Positions 48,778 through 60,613 are shown, numbered from the stretch's first letter. The stretch: DNA of 64,000 bases from Hydrangea macrophylla (GCA_033977485.1 CM066993.1:69604864-69668863), one strand, 5' to 3'. Translations and numbers: made by a program. The notes: generated by a model not told the origin, from the letters alone.

Positions 48778-49260
48778 ACCGACTTAAAAGTCGTCTTTAT
48801 TAATCACGACTTTAACTAAAGTCGTATTTGTTAAAAACGACTCTAACTTAAAGTCGTTTATGCTAAAACCGATTTTAAGTAAAAGTCGTGATTACAAAAT
48901 ACGACTTATGAATCGTCTTTGGTAATACCGACTGATTTCACATCACTCGTCAGAAATGTCCAATCACTTTTACAGAGACTACTAAAGTCGGTATTAGTAA
49001 AACCGATTTTTAGTTAAAGTCGTTTTTGGTAATGACGACTCTATATAATCGTTTTTACTAAAACCGACTTTTCATAAGTCGTTATTTGTAAAGACGACTT
49101 ATAACCATTTTTCTTTTTTCCAGAAAATACTATTTTCTCGTAGAAAATAAAAAAAGGATTTACTTAAAATCGGTATTACTAAAACCGATTTTAAATATAA
49201 ACTCGTTTTTACTAAAAACGACTCTATAAAGTCGTTATCCGTAAAAACGATTTACTCTGT
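48778..49260. repeat. Array of short GTCG/CGAC palindromes, right side
   Basis: Mirror of the left array: AAAGTCGTCTTTATTAATCACG, AAGTCGTTTATGCTAAAACCG and similar units, in the right TIR and up to 200 bp inward. Units outside the TIR are not simple inverted copies of those on the left, so the palindrome series exists independently of the TIR copy. Confidence 0.75.
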
Positions 49261-49334
49261 TTATGTCTTTAAGTTTCAAAACACCCCGGTTTAATAATTA
49301 AGTATTAAATTAACAATTTTTTTGGAAACAACTC
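48977..49334 (-). repeat. MULE right TIR (358 bp)
   Basis: Near-perfect inverted copy of 39699-40056, ending GGAAACAACTC next to the TSD. Confidence 0.9.
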
Positions 49335-49344
49335 GATGGCCAAC

Positions 49345-50160
49345 TGGAGTTCAAAAATGAGGCTTTGACAGGCTATTTTTGATCCACACACATGCACATA
49401 ATCTTCCAAAGGCAATCTTCCAAATATTGAAGGGGTCAAATGAAGCTGAAATGGTCTTAGTATGCATAATCACATGTACATTATGTAGTGATTCTTATTT
49501 GGTTTTTGGTGTAGACTAGTAGCCTTTATTGGTTTGTCTTAGTGGACATAACAGCAAAATAGTCTGATTTCTTTTCTTCTTCTTCTTCCTTTTTTTTTTT
49601 TTGTCTTTTTTTTTTTTTTTGGAATAGTTTCTTAATGTACCCTGTTTTTTTAGGTACAAATGATCTAAATATCTGATCTTGCATGTATCGTGAATAAAAC
49701 AAATACTACAAACTAATGACGCCAGCATTTTATTAATTAATTAGTTTATATGTTGAAATCTAATCTGGCACTTATACTTGAGATATGGCTTATTATTCGA
49801 CTATGATGTGATAAAAATTCTCTGGCCCCACGAGCTTATCACTAAATCCACTTCTTCTTTTTTCTTTTTCTTTTTCTTTTTCTTTTTTTTTTATTGGGGT
49901 GGCTTCAATAACATTTGACCAGATAATGATAGTACATGCTCCAATTATTCAATTCATCCTGACCACATAACATGAATTGCCATGAGACTGATACTGTGAT
50001 ACAGTTGGTCTTACCTATGACTATGTGGTTCCTATATGTGATGGGTCCATTATTCAACTAAGGGGGTAAAATCTTCAACTTCACCTCACGGGCTACATGT
50101 GGGACCCATCCCCATTTGGATTATTTGTAGGAGTTTTGGTAACGACACTCCTTCAATATA
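49345..50160. other. Unannotated stretch
   Basis: AT-rich with pyrimidine runs (49570-49622 and 49855-49892). No gene or repeat boundary seen. Confidence 0.45.
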
Positions 50161-50349
50161 AGTAATGTTATCATTTTTAAATTTAAATTTTAAATTTTAA
50201 TTTTAAATGATGTGACAGTAGATCTTTTGAATTTTAATTAGATGATGGTCCCATCATTATTGTTGACATCTAATTCAAATTCAGGGGCATAGTATCACAT
50301 CATTTAAGATTGATTTTTGGGATTAAGATTTGGAAAGTGTAGCATTACT
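50161..50349. repeat. MITE, AGTAATG family
   Basis: The left AGTAATGTTATCATTTTTAA and the right end (reverse complement AGTAATGCTACACTTTCCAA) are diverged inverted repeats. The inside has the same AAATGATGTGACAGT box as relatives at 11053 and 50592. Confidence 0.55.
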
Positions 50350-50583
50350 CCTTCGATATTGTGTCTTATGTCCTGGAATTAGTGCTGTACCTACAAAACA
50401 TAAGAACATTGATCAACATTTTAAAGTATAATGTACAATCCAAGCAAAAACAATTAAACATAACCTACAAAACATAAGAACACAAGGGACAACACTGAAG
50501 TGTTGTTATTTTTTGTACTAACAATGTTACACTGTATTGGGAAACCTCCAACACCATTCAATTACAATGATATCTTGTCCATA

Positions 50584-50792
50584 TTGGTAGAAGAGTAGCG
50601 CTATGCTTCTCAAATCCAAATTCAAAACTCTCATCCTAAATAATATGACAGTGGATCCTCTGGATTTTGATTAAAGGATGTTGAAGTGACTCCACAATGG
50701 TTAGTGGGTCCACTGAATTTTGATTCATGCCACATCATCTGTGATGGAGATTTAGAATTTGAATTTGGAAGCGTAGCATTACTCTTGGTAGA
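50584..50792. repeat. MITE, hAT-like, with 8-bp TSD (element 50592-50784)
   Basis: TTGGTAGA flanks both sides. The ends AGAGTAGCGCTATGCTTCTC and its inverted partner match the 11053 family, and the inner GATGTGGCAG/CCACATCATC boxes are shared. This copy has the cleanest TSD of the family. Confidence 0.75.
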
Positions 50793-51611
50793 ATGTTAGT
50801 GGCTATGCACTAAATTGGGAAACCTCCATTACCATTCAATGACAATGATAGCATTAGCAACAAAAAAAAAAATGACAATGATAGTTTGATGAGCTGCTGT
50901 CATTGTTAAATAACTGGGACTAGTGAGGATTTCAGTGGTAGCTAGCAAGAAGTTTCAGGGAACCATGGAGGCTATTAGTGGAACTCCACCTAAAATAGAA
51001 GTCAAGATGAGTCAAATGGTAACTTGAACTAAAATTCTTAGCAACTCAAGTGGGCCAATGTAACAGGTTCCAACAAATTTCCTCTTTCTCTTGTCTTGTA
51101 CATTTTTTTTCAGAAGTTAATTTTTGGCATACCCACTTAGTTTTAGTTGATTTACACAGCCTTAATCAACACTATCCAACAAAAGTTCAAAGCTTTACAT
51201 TGTTTGATGTAAAGGCAAGTGAACTGAAGGGATAGCTGGAAGTGTTAATGAGACGGTTAATAATAATGAGAATGGTTAGTCTTTGTTTGGTTTATAGATT
51301 TAGTGACAAAAGATAAAATAAAATTCTTTATTTAGTTAATAAGAAAAACAATAATGAAAACAAGGCAAAAATAAATTTGACATTTTTAAACTGTCATTCA
51401 CTCCTTTCATTTTTTTTTTCTCGAGTTCATGTTGTATTCTGAGAATTTTAATCCAAAATGTATTTTAAATATGGAAGAAAATGGTTGAAAAAACACTAAA
51501 GAACTAGCTTTTCTTCTCGTACTCCTTTCCTTTTCATTTTTCTTCTCTAACTCCGCAAACTAATCATAGACTTTGAGGTTTGGCAATCCATATTACCATA
51601 GAAAATATAAT
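50793..51611. other. Unannotated stretch
   Basis: No coding domain seen; short open frames only. A duplicated GGGAAACCTCCA-ACCATTCAAT phrase (about 50538 and 50817) suggests an old local duplication. Confidence 0.4.
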
Positions 51612-52206
51612 GATTTTACACTCTGTTTGGTTCGATTTTAAAATAGAATAGAGTAGAATTGAACAGAATAGAATAGAAAAGAATAGAATAGAATTGATTT
51701 GCAATTCTAATTCTCTTGTTTGGTTTAAAACATAAATGAAAAGAATTATTGCTATTTCTTAAAATACCCTCAGATCTTAAAGCATTACCCAAACAGACCT
51801 TAAACCAGACAAGAACAGACCAGACACAGACAAAGACGAAGACACAGGAGAAGAAGAAGAAGAAGAAGAAGAAAGACGAAGAAGAAGAAGAAGAAAGACG
51901 AAGAAGACGAAAAAAGACGAAGAAGAAGAAGAAGCTGCGAAGAAGAAAATGCAGCGAAAGGAAGAAGACGAAGAAGTTAGGGCTTTTGGATTTGGATATT
52001 TTGTAAAGAACACATTTTTAAACTGAATTCTCACCAAATCCGACCAATTTTGGTCGGATTTCACTTTGGCTTAAAACTTCAATTGGCAAGAATTGAAAAT
52101 CATTTCATTTCTAATTTTTCTGTCAAACTAAACACATGATTTGCCACAAACAAGAATTACGAATCAATTCTTCTCTTGTTTGTGGCAAACCAAACGGAGT
52201 GTAACA
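51612..52206. repeat. Inverted-repeat element with GAA-rich core
   Basis: The left TTACACTCTGTTTGGTT and the right end (reverse complement TTACACTCCGTTTGGTT) form a short TIR typical of CTGTTTGG-type MITEs. A GAATAGAATA repeat follows at 51640-51700, and a (GAA)n tract at about 51845-51975. No TSD resolved. Open frames here are Lys/Glu or Ser repeats and not genes. Confidence 0.6.
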
Positions 52207-52842
52207 GTAGGACCGCTGTTGGAGATTATTTTAAGTGGCCTTGTGCCACATGTGTAGGGACCAAATTTCGAACCATATCCAAATGATCTTTAAACTGTAT
52301 TTATGAATATTGACAGGACAAAAAAAGGTAAGAGGAATGAGGAAAAAAAAAAAAAGGAGCTTTCTCTTCCCTTTCTGTATTTTGAATTAGAATCCACCAA
52401 ATATCATATCAAACCACATCAGGTACTAGTCCAGAATGTTACTGAAATCTGCACTAGAAATTTTCAGACAGTAAAGATCATAATACATGCAATTACTTGA
52501 TCCATAATTGTTTCCAGCACCATTAATAGTAATTGAATTGGGAAATTTACAGAAACAAAGACATACACTGGGAACAAATATTTAACCATCCCATACAAGT
52601 GACAATTCTGTGATTAAAAACCATTCCTAGTAATTGAATTATAAAATTTTCATCTCAGCAAAAAAAAGAACTGGAAAATTTCCAGCAGCTCAGACAAACA
52701 CTCAATGAAACAGGAAGAATCCCAAGATGAATTTATACCTTACAATTAAGGTTCCGTGATTAAAAACAGTCATTGTAGACAAAACTTGCAAATTATTTTA
52801 TGAGAATTTAATATCTGGGGAGCGGAGCATGATGGAATCCAT
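52207..52842. other. 3' flank of the membrane protein gene
   Basis: Likely 3' UTR (minus strand) and downstream DNA. It holds a duplicated TAATTGAATT phrase with nearby AAAACCAT-type context (52529 and 52633). No other feature seen. Confidence 0.4.
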
Positions 52843-54468
52843 TCACCAACCTCGACTTTTTAGGAAGTCCTTAGTTCTCTTCCTCATGCGGGTAAAGACG
52901 ATGACCACGCAAGCAAGGACCCACGGAGGGATGGTCCCACCTGAGAAGTTCAATTTTTTCATCCATTTCGGGCTTTCCTTCATAGCTAATACTATCAAAA
53001 TGGTTATAAACGCAACCCCTAAGAAGATCTTGGTAATCGGTTTGATCATGGAGTCCTGAAATTCAAAGAGCAGACACAATACAATGAATTAACTCAATGT
53101 GTAAATGCATGTAATATTAGTTAATAATCATAAATGTACGCTTAGAAAAACCTTCTGCTGAAGGAATACAGGAAAAGAAAAACAGTGAAACGAAATTTTT
53201 TTGAGGTTAGAAACGAGGTAGACAGTAAAAAGTACAAAGAAGTACAGTCAAAAAAGTTTAGTTACAAAAAAAAAAAAACAAAAAAACAAACACGCTCAAA
53301 GTTTCAGATTCATTTTCTATAATCCAACGAGGTGTCTCCAAAGAACGAATACATGTTACATTTGAGCTAGCCATCAAATCCTCAACTTTTGAGGAAATCA
53401 TTCCGAACATTGCACCATTGGAATAAAGAAGTTTCTGCCAATTTTAAAATAGTATCCACTAGAATATGGTAGCTCATTGAAAACAACTAGCACATAGCAA
53501 ATTTTGCACATGTCTTGACAAGTTCACAGCAGTTTTCTTCGTTGCATAAGAAAGAAGCTACCTACAAGAAAATCAATCTCACATGAGATACGACAATCCG
53601 AAAACAAGTTAGACAACCCAAATTTTTGCAAATACGTTTACTCAATTTTATCTACTGCAACTCTCACAACTACTCCTACGGTTGCATTCAGAGAATGTCA
53701 TTAAAGATATCACAGCCTGACAAACTGCCTAATTTCCAGTTTCCATATCTATACCCTATATAAAAGAGCCTTAATAGGATTGTCAATTTCAATTTGTCCT
53801 GATTTGTCATTTTTTAATTTGTTTGAAATGATAGATTTTACCCTTACTTTTCTTTTTTGTTCCATTTTCCTTTAATCATTACTTTGAGTTTTTGTCATTT
53901 TGTGAGGGTAGGTTGGTCATTTCACCCACAAAACAACCCTTATTACTATTAGGTCAACTTTTAAAATTTAATTATTCTTCAAATGATGATTCAATCAACT
54001 TTTCAAATAATAACTACAAATATTTACAATTTGGTTCAACTTTTAAAATTAAATTAATCTACAAATAATGATTTCAATCAACTTTTCAATTAACAATTTG
54101 GTTCAAAAAAACCCAAAGGTCAACAATTGTAGGTTGTGCCTTGTTTGGCACAACCTCTTTTCAGCTTTGTGGTTTATATGTTTTTTCGTTCTTCCCAAAC
54201 CAGTCACTAACTTGTTTGGTTTTGTTTTGGTTTTTTTTTTCCCAAACAAAGCACTAAGATTTGGTTTCTATACCCTATATAAAAGAGCCTTAATATGAAT
54301 ACTCTATAATTAGCAAACAAGCCTTAAATTACTTTTGTAATTAAGGGTTATTTGGCAAGGCTTGTTTGAGCCTTAAGGCATCTTTAAATGAATTTTTGAA
54401 TTACCAAACAAGCCTTAAGTTAATTTTGTAAATTATCATTTTCTACATATGTATATATACATATTATA

Positions 54469-54514
<46 letters not shown>

Positions 54515-57500
54515 TATGTATTTAAAATGTGTACAATTATATATTGAAATAACAAACTAACTACCCTCTTGTTAAATTAAATTACCAAATTACCCGTTTG
54601 CATTTTGTAATTGGCATATTGCCCTTGTGTGTGTGTGTATATATATATAAATGCATATAATATTTTATATATAAAATTACCATTTTGCCTTATATAACCT
54701 TTTGTTAAAGTTTAAAGTGTGTACAATTCTAAATTGAATTACCAAATTACTTTTTTTTGCCTTTTGTAAATTACCCTTTTGTATATATGTGTGTATGTAT
54801 ATATATATATATATATATGTTATAATTAATTATTATTGTTTATGTATTTAGAGTGTGTACAATAATAAGTTGAATTACTAAATTACCCTTGTGTAATTAC
54901 ATATATTATTTTTAAAGAGCATTAAAGTTTAAAGTGTGCACAATTATAAATTTCCTTTCATTAATTGGAATTACCAAACCTTTTGCCTTTTGTAAACTAC
55001 CATTGTGTGTGTATACTTGTATATTATTTTATTCTATTATGGTATATATATACTCAATAACCAAATTACCCTTATGCCTTTTGCAAATTACCCTTTTGTT
55101 ACCAAATTACCCTCTTGCCTATCGTAATTAATTACACTTTTGTATATATATATGTATATATTATCTATACGTTAAAGAAAATAGCCTAAAAGTTTAAGAG
55201 TAATGCTACAGACACAACACATTGCACAACACAAAGCACAACAGGGCTTTAAATGCCTTGTACCCTGTGCTATTTGAAAATTTCACATTTTTCTATGCAC
55301 CACTTCCACAGCACATGGTACAAGCATTTAAAACCCCGTTGTGCTTTGTGTTGTGCAATGTGTTGTTTCTATAGCACTACTTAAAGTTTAAAGTGTGTAC
55401 AATTATAAATCGAATAACCAAATTACCCTTATGCCTTTTGCAAATTTCTCTTTTGTTAAATCAAATTATCAAATTACCCTTTTATCTTTTGCAAACTATC
55501 CTTTTTGTATATACTAGAGGAGTGCCACTCACTATGTGAGTGCGAGAGAAAAAAAAAAGTGGGTGGGTAGTTGAAAGAAGTTATTTTTTTTATAAAAAAA
55601 TTTGAAATGATATTTTAATACTTTGTGAAATTATTAACATTAGGAAATTGTGTAGGTTTTATTGTAATTATTGGTGTAAGAAAAACTTTTTTGGTACTCT
55701 TCCCTTTCTCTTAGTATAGTTATTTGTGTATATATATATATTGTTTATGTGTTATGTTATGTGTTAAAGAAAAGTGCCATAAAATTAAAAAAAGTGTACA
55801 CTTATAAATTAATTACCCTTTTATCTTCTGTAAAAATTTAAAGTGTATACAATTATTGAATATGAACATTACTCAAATAACTCATTTCTATTGTCAGCAA
55901 TGCATGTTCAATATATTTAGGGTTTAATATTTGATTTCACTTGTTTTTCAAATCATTAATCTACGAAAAGTATCCACAATAAACGCAGCTAAATTTTATC
56001 TCTATTTCGACTCAAGATTGTTTTCCTATGATTTCCGAACACAATTTCTAACTGGTCAAAGAAATAACAAGTATATGTCGGTCTATAAAATTCTTCACTG
56101 TAAATTTTTGAATATTTTTATTAGCACTATTTATCTAACAAGAAATTGTAGGTTTAACGTCAGTTAATATAGATGTTGTTCAAGTATATTTTTTCCAAAT
56201 CATCTTAAGAACTAGTAGAATTTTTTCCTGTTTCATGTACACATTAAAAAATAATACATTACATTTTTTCTATCAAATCCAACACCCGTGCCTTGCACGG
56301 CCCGTCTTCCTAGTGTTCCATAAAAAGAGCCAATCCAGGATTGATAATATCAAGAAACAAGCTTAATTCCATAAAGTCAAGGGCACAAAATTCCCAATAA
56401 GAGTATAGGGATCTGAAAACAGATATGGAGCTCACCCACTGTCTTTCCCATTTTTGCTTAACTTGCTCATGGTCTTTAATCTGTTTTCAGTGAAATTTGG
56501 TTTTAAGCAATAAAGCTTTCGGTTTAGAATCTGAACGTTTCCATGAAAAGCTAGAATTAACATAATCCTAATCCAGATGATAATGTCGCTGTTCAAGTGT
56601 GGCTATTAACCACAGCATTGTTTTGATAGCTTAATTTGCTATGCATTGAAATTTTCACCTAATGAAATGCTTGTATCGTATGATCCATATGTCAACAATT
56701 ATAATATAGCCTAATCTTTTTCCCAATTCTGGAAGACACTTTCTCTTATATGCTTTAACTGGTTATCCCTAATTTCAGTTCTGATCACTGCCATATCGTT
56801 TCCGTGTCACAAAAACTTAGAGGGTTCTTTCTTCCTCTGAACTTGAAAACGTTTGACCTCTGTCATAAGTTGTTTAACATCAAACTCAATATTTTGACAG
56901 GAGAAATCTGACGTGTGGGATAGGAATATCGAAAGTTACCCACCAAAGAAGTGGAAGCAATGAAATCATATTAGACCTGCCCACATCAAACTATTCTTGA
57001 AAAGAATCAAAACCATATGAAATCTTAAGTCAAAGGAAGGGGACGACTATATTAGAGTAGTAAAACTTAAGACACTAGTAGTTTTAACCGTTGAAAGAAC
57101 AAAAAATGGTGTAACATTTAAAGTCAGCTTCAAAAGTAAATGGGAGGACGGTCATAGCCAAATGAAAGGATAGGATTTCTCTATCAAAACAGTGGTATAA
57201 ACTGCCATATGCAGCAATGCTATGCACAATCGCACATACACGCACAGATATGCTATACAAACTGAATTTCTCTATTAGATGGAGACGGTCATACAAAGTA
57301 GATAACTAGGTCTCTTATGATTTTGCTTCAAAGGACCATGAATGTACATTTAATCTCAAAATTGCCTACAACCCATCATTCTGAAAACAGCACCTACATT
57401 GATGAGAATTCTATTCTTTAAAAATAATTTCCTCCCAAGATTGCCCATTTGATACCTTAAGGCTCTGTTTGGTTCATGGATTTCGTGAGGGAAAAGAAAA

Positions 57501-58582
57501 GGGAAAGGAAAGCGAGAAGAAACACTAGTTCCCTCGTGTTTTCACTTCTGTTTTCCTTCTTGCTTAAATGACATTAAAAATTAAAAAAAATTAAAATATA
57601 ATTGTAATATGCTGTAGTAATAAAGGAAGGAAAATAAGTCAAAACATTCAAACTGTTTTATTTATTTATCAGCTTATTCTCTTTTCTTTTCTATTTTCCT
57701 CCTCATTTTACTTATTAACCAAACAAAGGAAAATGATTTCCTCTATGTTTTCCTTTCTTTTCCCTCACTAAATCCAAGAACCAAACATAGCCTATGAGCG
57801 ATGGTTCATGGATTTAAAGATGGAAAGAGAAAGAAAACAACTATAAAAACATTTTTATTAATTTGGTTAACAAGTAAAACAGTAAAAATAAATAACCAAA
57901 TTGATGAAAAAGATGACCCAATTGATGAAATTTCATCTAATATCCAAAGACACCAACAAATTCAACATGAAAATTGAAAAGCTTCAAGTATCTACAGGGA
58001 GTGAAGTGTCAGTAAAACAGTTATTATTATTATTATTTTTTTTTCCCTTCTCTTTTCTGAATCCATAAACCAAGCCAAACGAATCCCAAATTGATGTAAT
58101 TTCAACTAATATCCGAAGAACACCAACAAATTCAACATGAACAGTTTCAACTATCAACAGTTTCATATCTAATTATCTACACACGCACACACATGTATGT
58201 ATGTATGTATGTAACGTACCTTGGGCTCTCCGTCGATTAAAATTTGAGATCCATCCTTGTAAGGCAGCAACGATCGACCATTCCTGGGATTAAACCGAAT
58301 CGGGACACCTCGTCCCAATTGAGGATTGAAGGCGAAGACCGATTTGAAGCCGTACTTGTCGAGAATGTCTCGGACTTCGAGCTGGTCTTGGTCCCAACCA
58401 CCGAGGCTCGATTTGAAGACCTCGATCGGACCTTTTCCTTGTCGGAAGAGGTGGACCTCGACCTCGGGGACCTTGGTCGTCACCGACTTTCTCTTAGGGT
58501 TCGGTAATAGCGGCACCGACTCGTCGGCGGCGGCTGTGGTTGTTTCTTCGATCTCTCCGACTTGGTTCTCGGTGGTCTCCAT
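52843..58582 (-). CDS. Uncharacterised plant membrane protein, two exons
   Basis: Model: complement(join(52843..53055, 58220..58582)), 191 residues, phase 0 intron with GT-AG ends. Start is the ATG at 58582 (METTENQVGEIEE), in a good context (A at -3, G at +4). The soluble N-terminal part is acidic, then has a strongly protein-like region: EVEVHLFRQGKGPIEVFKSS, WDQDQLEVRDILDKYGFKSV, NPRNGRSLLPYKDG. Exon 2 adds two hydrophobic segments: IFLGVAFITILIVLAM (residues about 130-145) and IPPWVLACVVIVF (about 165-178). It ends with a basic tail, RMRKRTKDFLKSRGW. I recognise it as a conserved plant protein type but know no function or localisation. The intron (5164 bp) contains a Helitron and several MITEs. 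It is probably single-copy host DNA. Confidence 0.8.
53056..53747. other. Intron of the membrane protein gene, 3' part
   Basis: Intron DNA between exon 2 and the Helitron. A-rich tract near 53268-53287; nothing else recognised. Confidence 0.5.
54462..54513. repeat. (ATT)n microsatellite
   Basis: About 15 tandem ATT units inside the Helitron. Confidence 0.9.
55189..55390. repeat. MITE with about 50-bp TIRs and 8-bp TSD (element 55197-55382)
   Basis: AAAGTTTA flanks both sides (55189-55196 and 55383-55390). The left arm, AGAGTAATGCTACAGACACA then ACACATTGCACAACACAAAG, is mirrored by the right arm with few mismatches. The 186-bp element could fold into a nearly complete hairpin, a typical small-RNA source. 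Confidence 0.75.
56314..57460. other. Intron of the membrane protein gene, middle part
   Basis: Intron DNA without a recognisable repeat boundary or coding domain. Confidence 0.45.
57461..57792. repeat. MITE, PIF/Harbinger-like (GGCTCTGTTTGGTTC ends)
   Basis: The left GGCTCTGTTTGGTTCATGGA and the right end (reverse complement GGCTATGTTTGGTTCTTGGA) form TIRs of the GGCC/TTGTTTGG type common in Harbinger MITEs. The flanks TAA and TAT could be a decayed 3-bp TSD. Confidence 0.55.
57793..58219. other. Intron of the membrane protein gene, 5' part
   Basis: AT-rich. The phrase ACACCAACAAATTCAACATGAA is present twice (about 57950 and 58121) within a loosely duplicated 160-bp segment. An (ATT)n run lies near 58021. 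Confidence 0.5.
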
Positions 58583-58652
58583 AGTGCTCGCGCGTGTGAG
58601 AGGTTTGTTTTGATTTGGCCGGCGAGTCACGAGCGAGTTGATAGGAGGTTTG

Positions 58653-58662
58653 GCTTATAAAG
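58653..58662 (-). promoter_or_regulatory. Probable TATA box of the membrane protein gene
   Basis: TTTATAAG on the - strand, about 75 bp upstream of the ATG at 58582. It is well placed only if the 5' UTR is short. The hAT-type MITE begins about 50 bp further upstream. Confidence 0.4.
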
Positions 58663-58700
58663 CTTTGTGTGTTGACTTGGTGCTACCAGTGAGCAAAGTG

Positions 58701-59256
58701 ATAGGTACTAGCCTTTAAATGGGCCGGATCTTGACTGGATCGGCTGGATCCGAATTCAGATCCGGTTTTGGACCCATATCCGGATTTGGATTTTGACGGA
58801 TCTATTATAAGCCAGTTAATATCTGAATTTGGTCGAATTCGGAAATTCGGACCATTTATCCGAATCCAATCCAAAATATTCAATAAATGTATATACATAC
58901 TAGTTGATTATACTCCGTATAAAATATATATATGTACACATTTTAAGTATTATATATATACACATAATATATATACACACACACAATTTAGGTGTTATTC
59001 GGATCCGGGTCTTAGACGAATCGGATATTACAAAATCACAATTTAGGTGTTATTCGGATCCGGGTCTTAGACGAATTGGATATTACAAAATCATATCCGG
59101 TCTGTTTCTTTAGCATAATATTCGGATCCGGATCCGGATATGGATTCGCAAAAGCGATCAAATTCGTTAAAAAGTGTCGAATTCGGACCAGATTCGGGCC
59201 TAGATCTAGACCGAATCCGAGACTAGATCCGGTCCGTTGACAGCCCTAATAGGTAC
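58701..59256. mobile_element. hAT-type MITE rich in GGATCCG, with 8-bp TSD (element 58709-59248)
   Basis: ATAGGTAC flanks both sides. The ends TAGCCTTTAAATGGGCCGGA and, on the other strand, TAGGGCTGTCAACGGACCGG are short inverted repeats. The inside repeats GGATCCGGATC words and a 56-bp direct repeat (GGTGTTATTCGGATCCGGGT near 58990 and 59046). It is related to 30509-31140. It sits in the promoter of the membrane protein gene. Confidence 0.75.
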
Positions 59257-60613
59257 CTCTTGATCTTGCCACATCAGATGAATATGTGACTTATGTGATA
59301 GATATAGTATCACAAGCCAATTAGGACTCTTTAAAAGTGCAATTCTGACCCCTATTTCTAGGGAATCTCTTCTTCAACTAAGCAAATTTTGAAAAATATG
59401 TGACTGGAGATAACTAGTGATGTGATTGTGGTATCCACGTTTCATTCAATTTTTACTTGTATCTTGGACCGATGATCGGTTTTGCTAATGTGATAGGTCG
59501 TTTGGGTATTACAATTTACGGTCTAAAGAAGATAACGATATGCTTCCCAAGTTTTGTATTACAAATGTAATTTGAAGCACATGTGGCAGTGGGACCACTT
59601 CAACATCCTCTAGTGGTGTGCCACATGAGTTTCCACATTTGGGAGAAATTTGGAAAATATAGTATTACTCATACATGAAATAGCTCCTTGGTCTATTGGG
59701 GGATGCATAAACTGACTAGTTTTGTTCTATTTTTCATCTGATTATCATAAAACAATTATCATGTTGGTTTTGACAAAAAAAAACATGTTTTCAAATGTGA
59801 TTTTAGTTTGACGTAGATTCCACATGCAACGAAAAATATTCTACCAAACACTGTGAACCAGAATATCGGTTCTGAGCCTTCCCAAGCAATTTCTTTGATT
59901 TGAAGATGAACCAGTTCTAGATAGTAGCTTGCTTTTTAGTTACATATAGAACTATTTGAAAATCCAAAGAAACGTTTCTACAAATTCAAGTATTTCAGAC
60001 TTCAGAGTTTTGAGAGAGGAAAAGCTAAAAGGAAGAGAGAATAGTGAAATACAGTATAGCCTCCAAATTGTATCTCAAGCTTGATCCCAAATGGGGTGCT
60101 TATGACATCATATCTAATTTTAATGAGACTACCTAAACTTTTACTGAAAGTTAGTTTCGTATGATCCTTTTGACTTGTGATTTGTGATAGGATACTAAAA
60201 AAGTGGGATAAATGTATAATTGTTACATTTGTATCTCAAATGATGTAACTAATAGACAACAAAAATAACTTCATGACTTCTAGAAAAAAAAAATTCAATT
60301 GCTATATCTATTACTGAGTGTGGTACCACTGCTATATCCTTTATGAGCCACAAATTTATTCTACACATAAAAAGTAGTGCTATGGTGGATTCCAAACAAT
60401 ATGACATTCAACACCACCTGAAATCATAAATCCCCAACACCACCTAAAATTACATGTTGTATTTTGGTTCTATCAATGCATTTTCACATTATTCTGAAAC
60501 TAAATTTCTAAAATACAAACTGCTCAAATAGAAAATGAAGTGTAGTAAATCCACGTGAATGGGACACATAAAGGAGAAATTATCTCATGTGACCGTCACA
60601 CACGTATGATTTC
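59257..60613. other. Intergenic stretch with a degraded MITE
   Basis: A diverged relative of the AGTAATGC MITE family lies at about 59529-59670 (ATATGCTTCCCAAG ... ATAGTATTACTC, with inner CACATGTGGCAGTGGGACCA). The remainder is AT-rich without genes. Confidence 0.5.

Larger units (their letters stand above)
39689..49344. mobile_element. Complete Mutator-like element (MULE), 9636 bp plus 10-bp TSD
   Basis: The element spans 39699-49334. GATGGCCAAC flanks it at 39689-39698 and 49335-49344, within the 8- to 11-bp TSD range of Mutator elements. TIRs of 358 bp (39699-40056 and 48977-49334) begin GAGTTGTTTCC and are nearly perfect. Inside are, left to right: a mudrA-type transposase (+), an HROB-like OB-fold gene (+) and a plant mobile domain gene (-). 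All three open frames are uninterrupted and splice sites are canonical, so the copy is young and may be autonomous. Mutator elements carrying plant mobile domain genes have been reported. The OB-fold gene is the unexpected part. Confidence 0.9.
53748..56313 (+). mobile_element. Helitron in the intron (2566 bp, non-autonomous)
   Basis: Begins TCTATACCCTATATAAAAGA at 53748 after an A. It ends with the hairpin CCGTGCCTTGCACGG, nine bases, then CTAG at 56310-56313 before a T. No Rep/helicase is present. The body contains many CAAATTACCCTTTTG-type phrases. The same 5' terminus occurs a second time at 54267, so the element is either two nested Helitrons or carries a duplicated start. It also hosts a MITE (55197-55382) and an (ATT)n run. 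Confidence 0.7.

Noticed and set aside
51749..52064. Lys/Glu-rich and Ser-rich open frames
   Set aside because: Produced by the (GAA)n tract inside an inverted-repeat element.
58244..58613. Open frames on the + strand over 58244-58613
   Set aside because: Antisense to exon 1 of the membrane protein gene, which splices in phase to a well-matched exon 2.
58583..58630. N-terminal extension of the membrane protein to 58630
   Set aside because: The codon there is GTG; the ATG at 58582 has a good context and begins the protein-like sequence.
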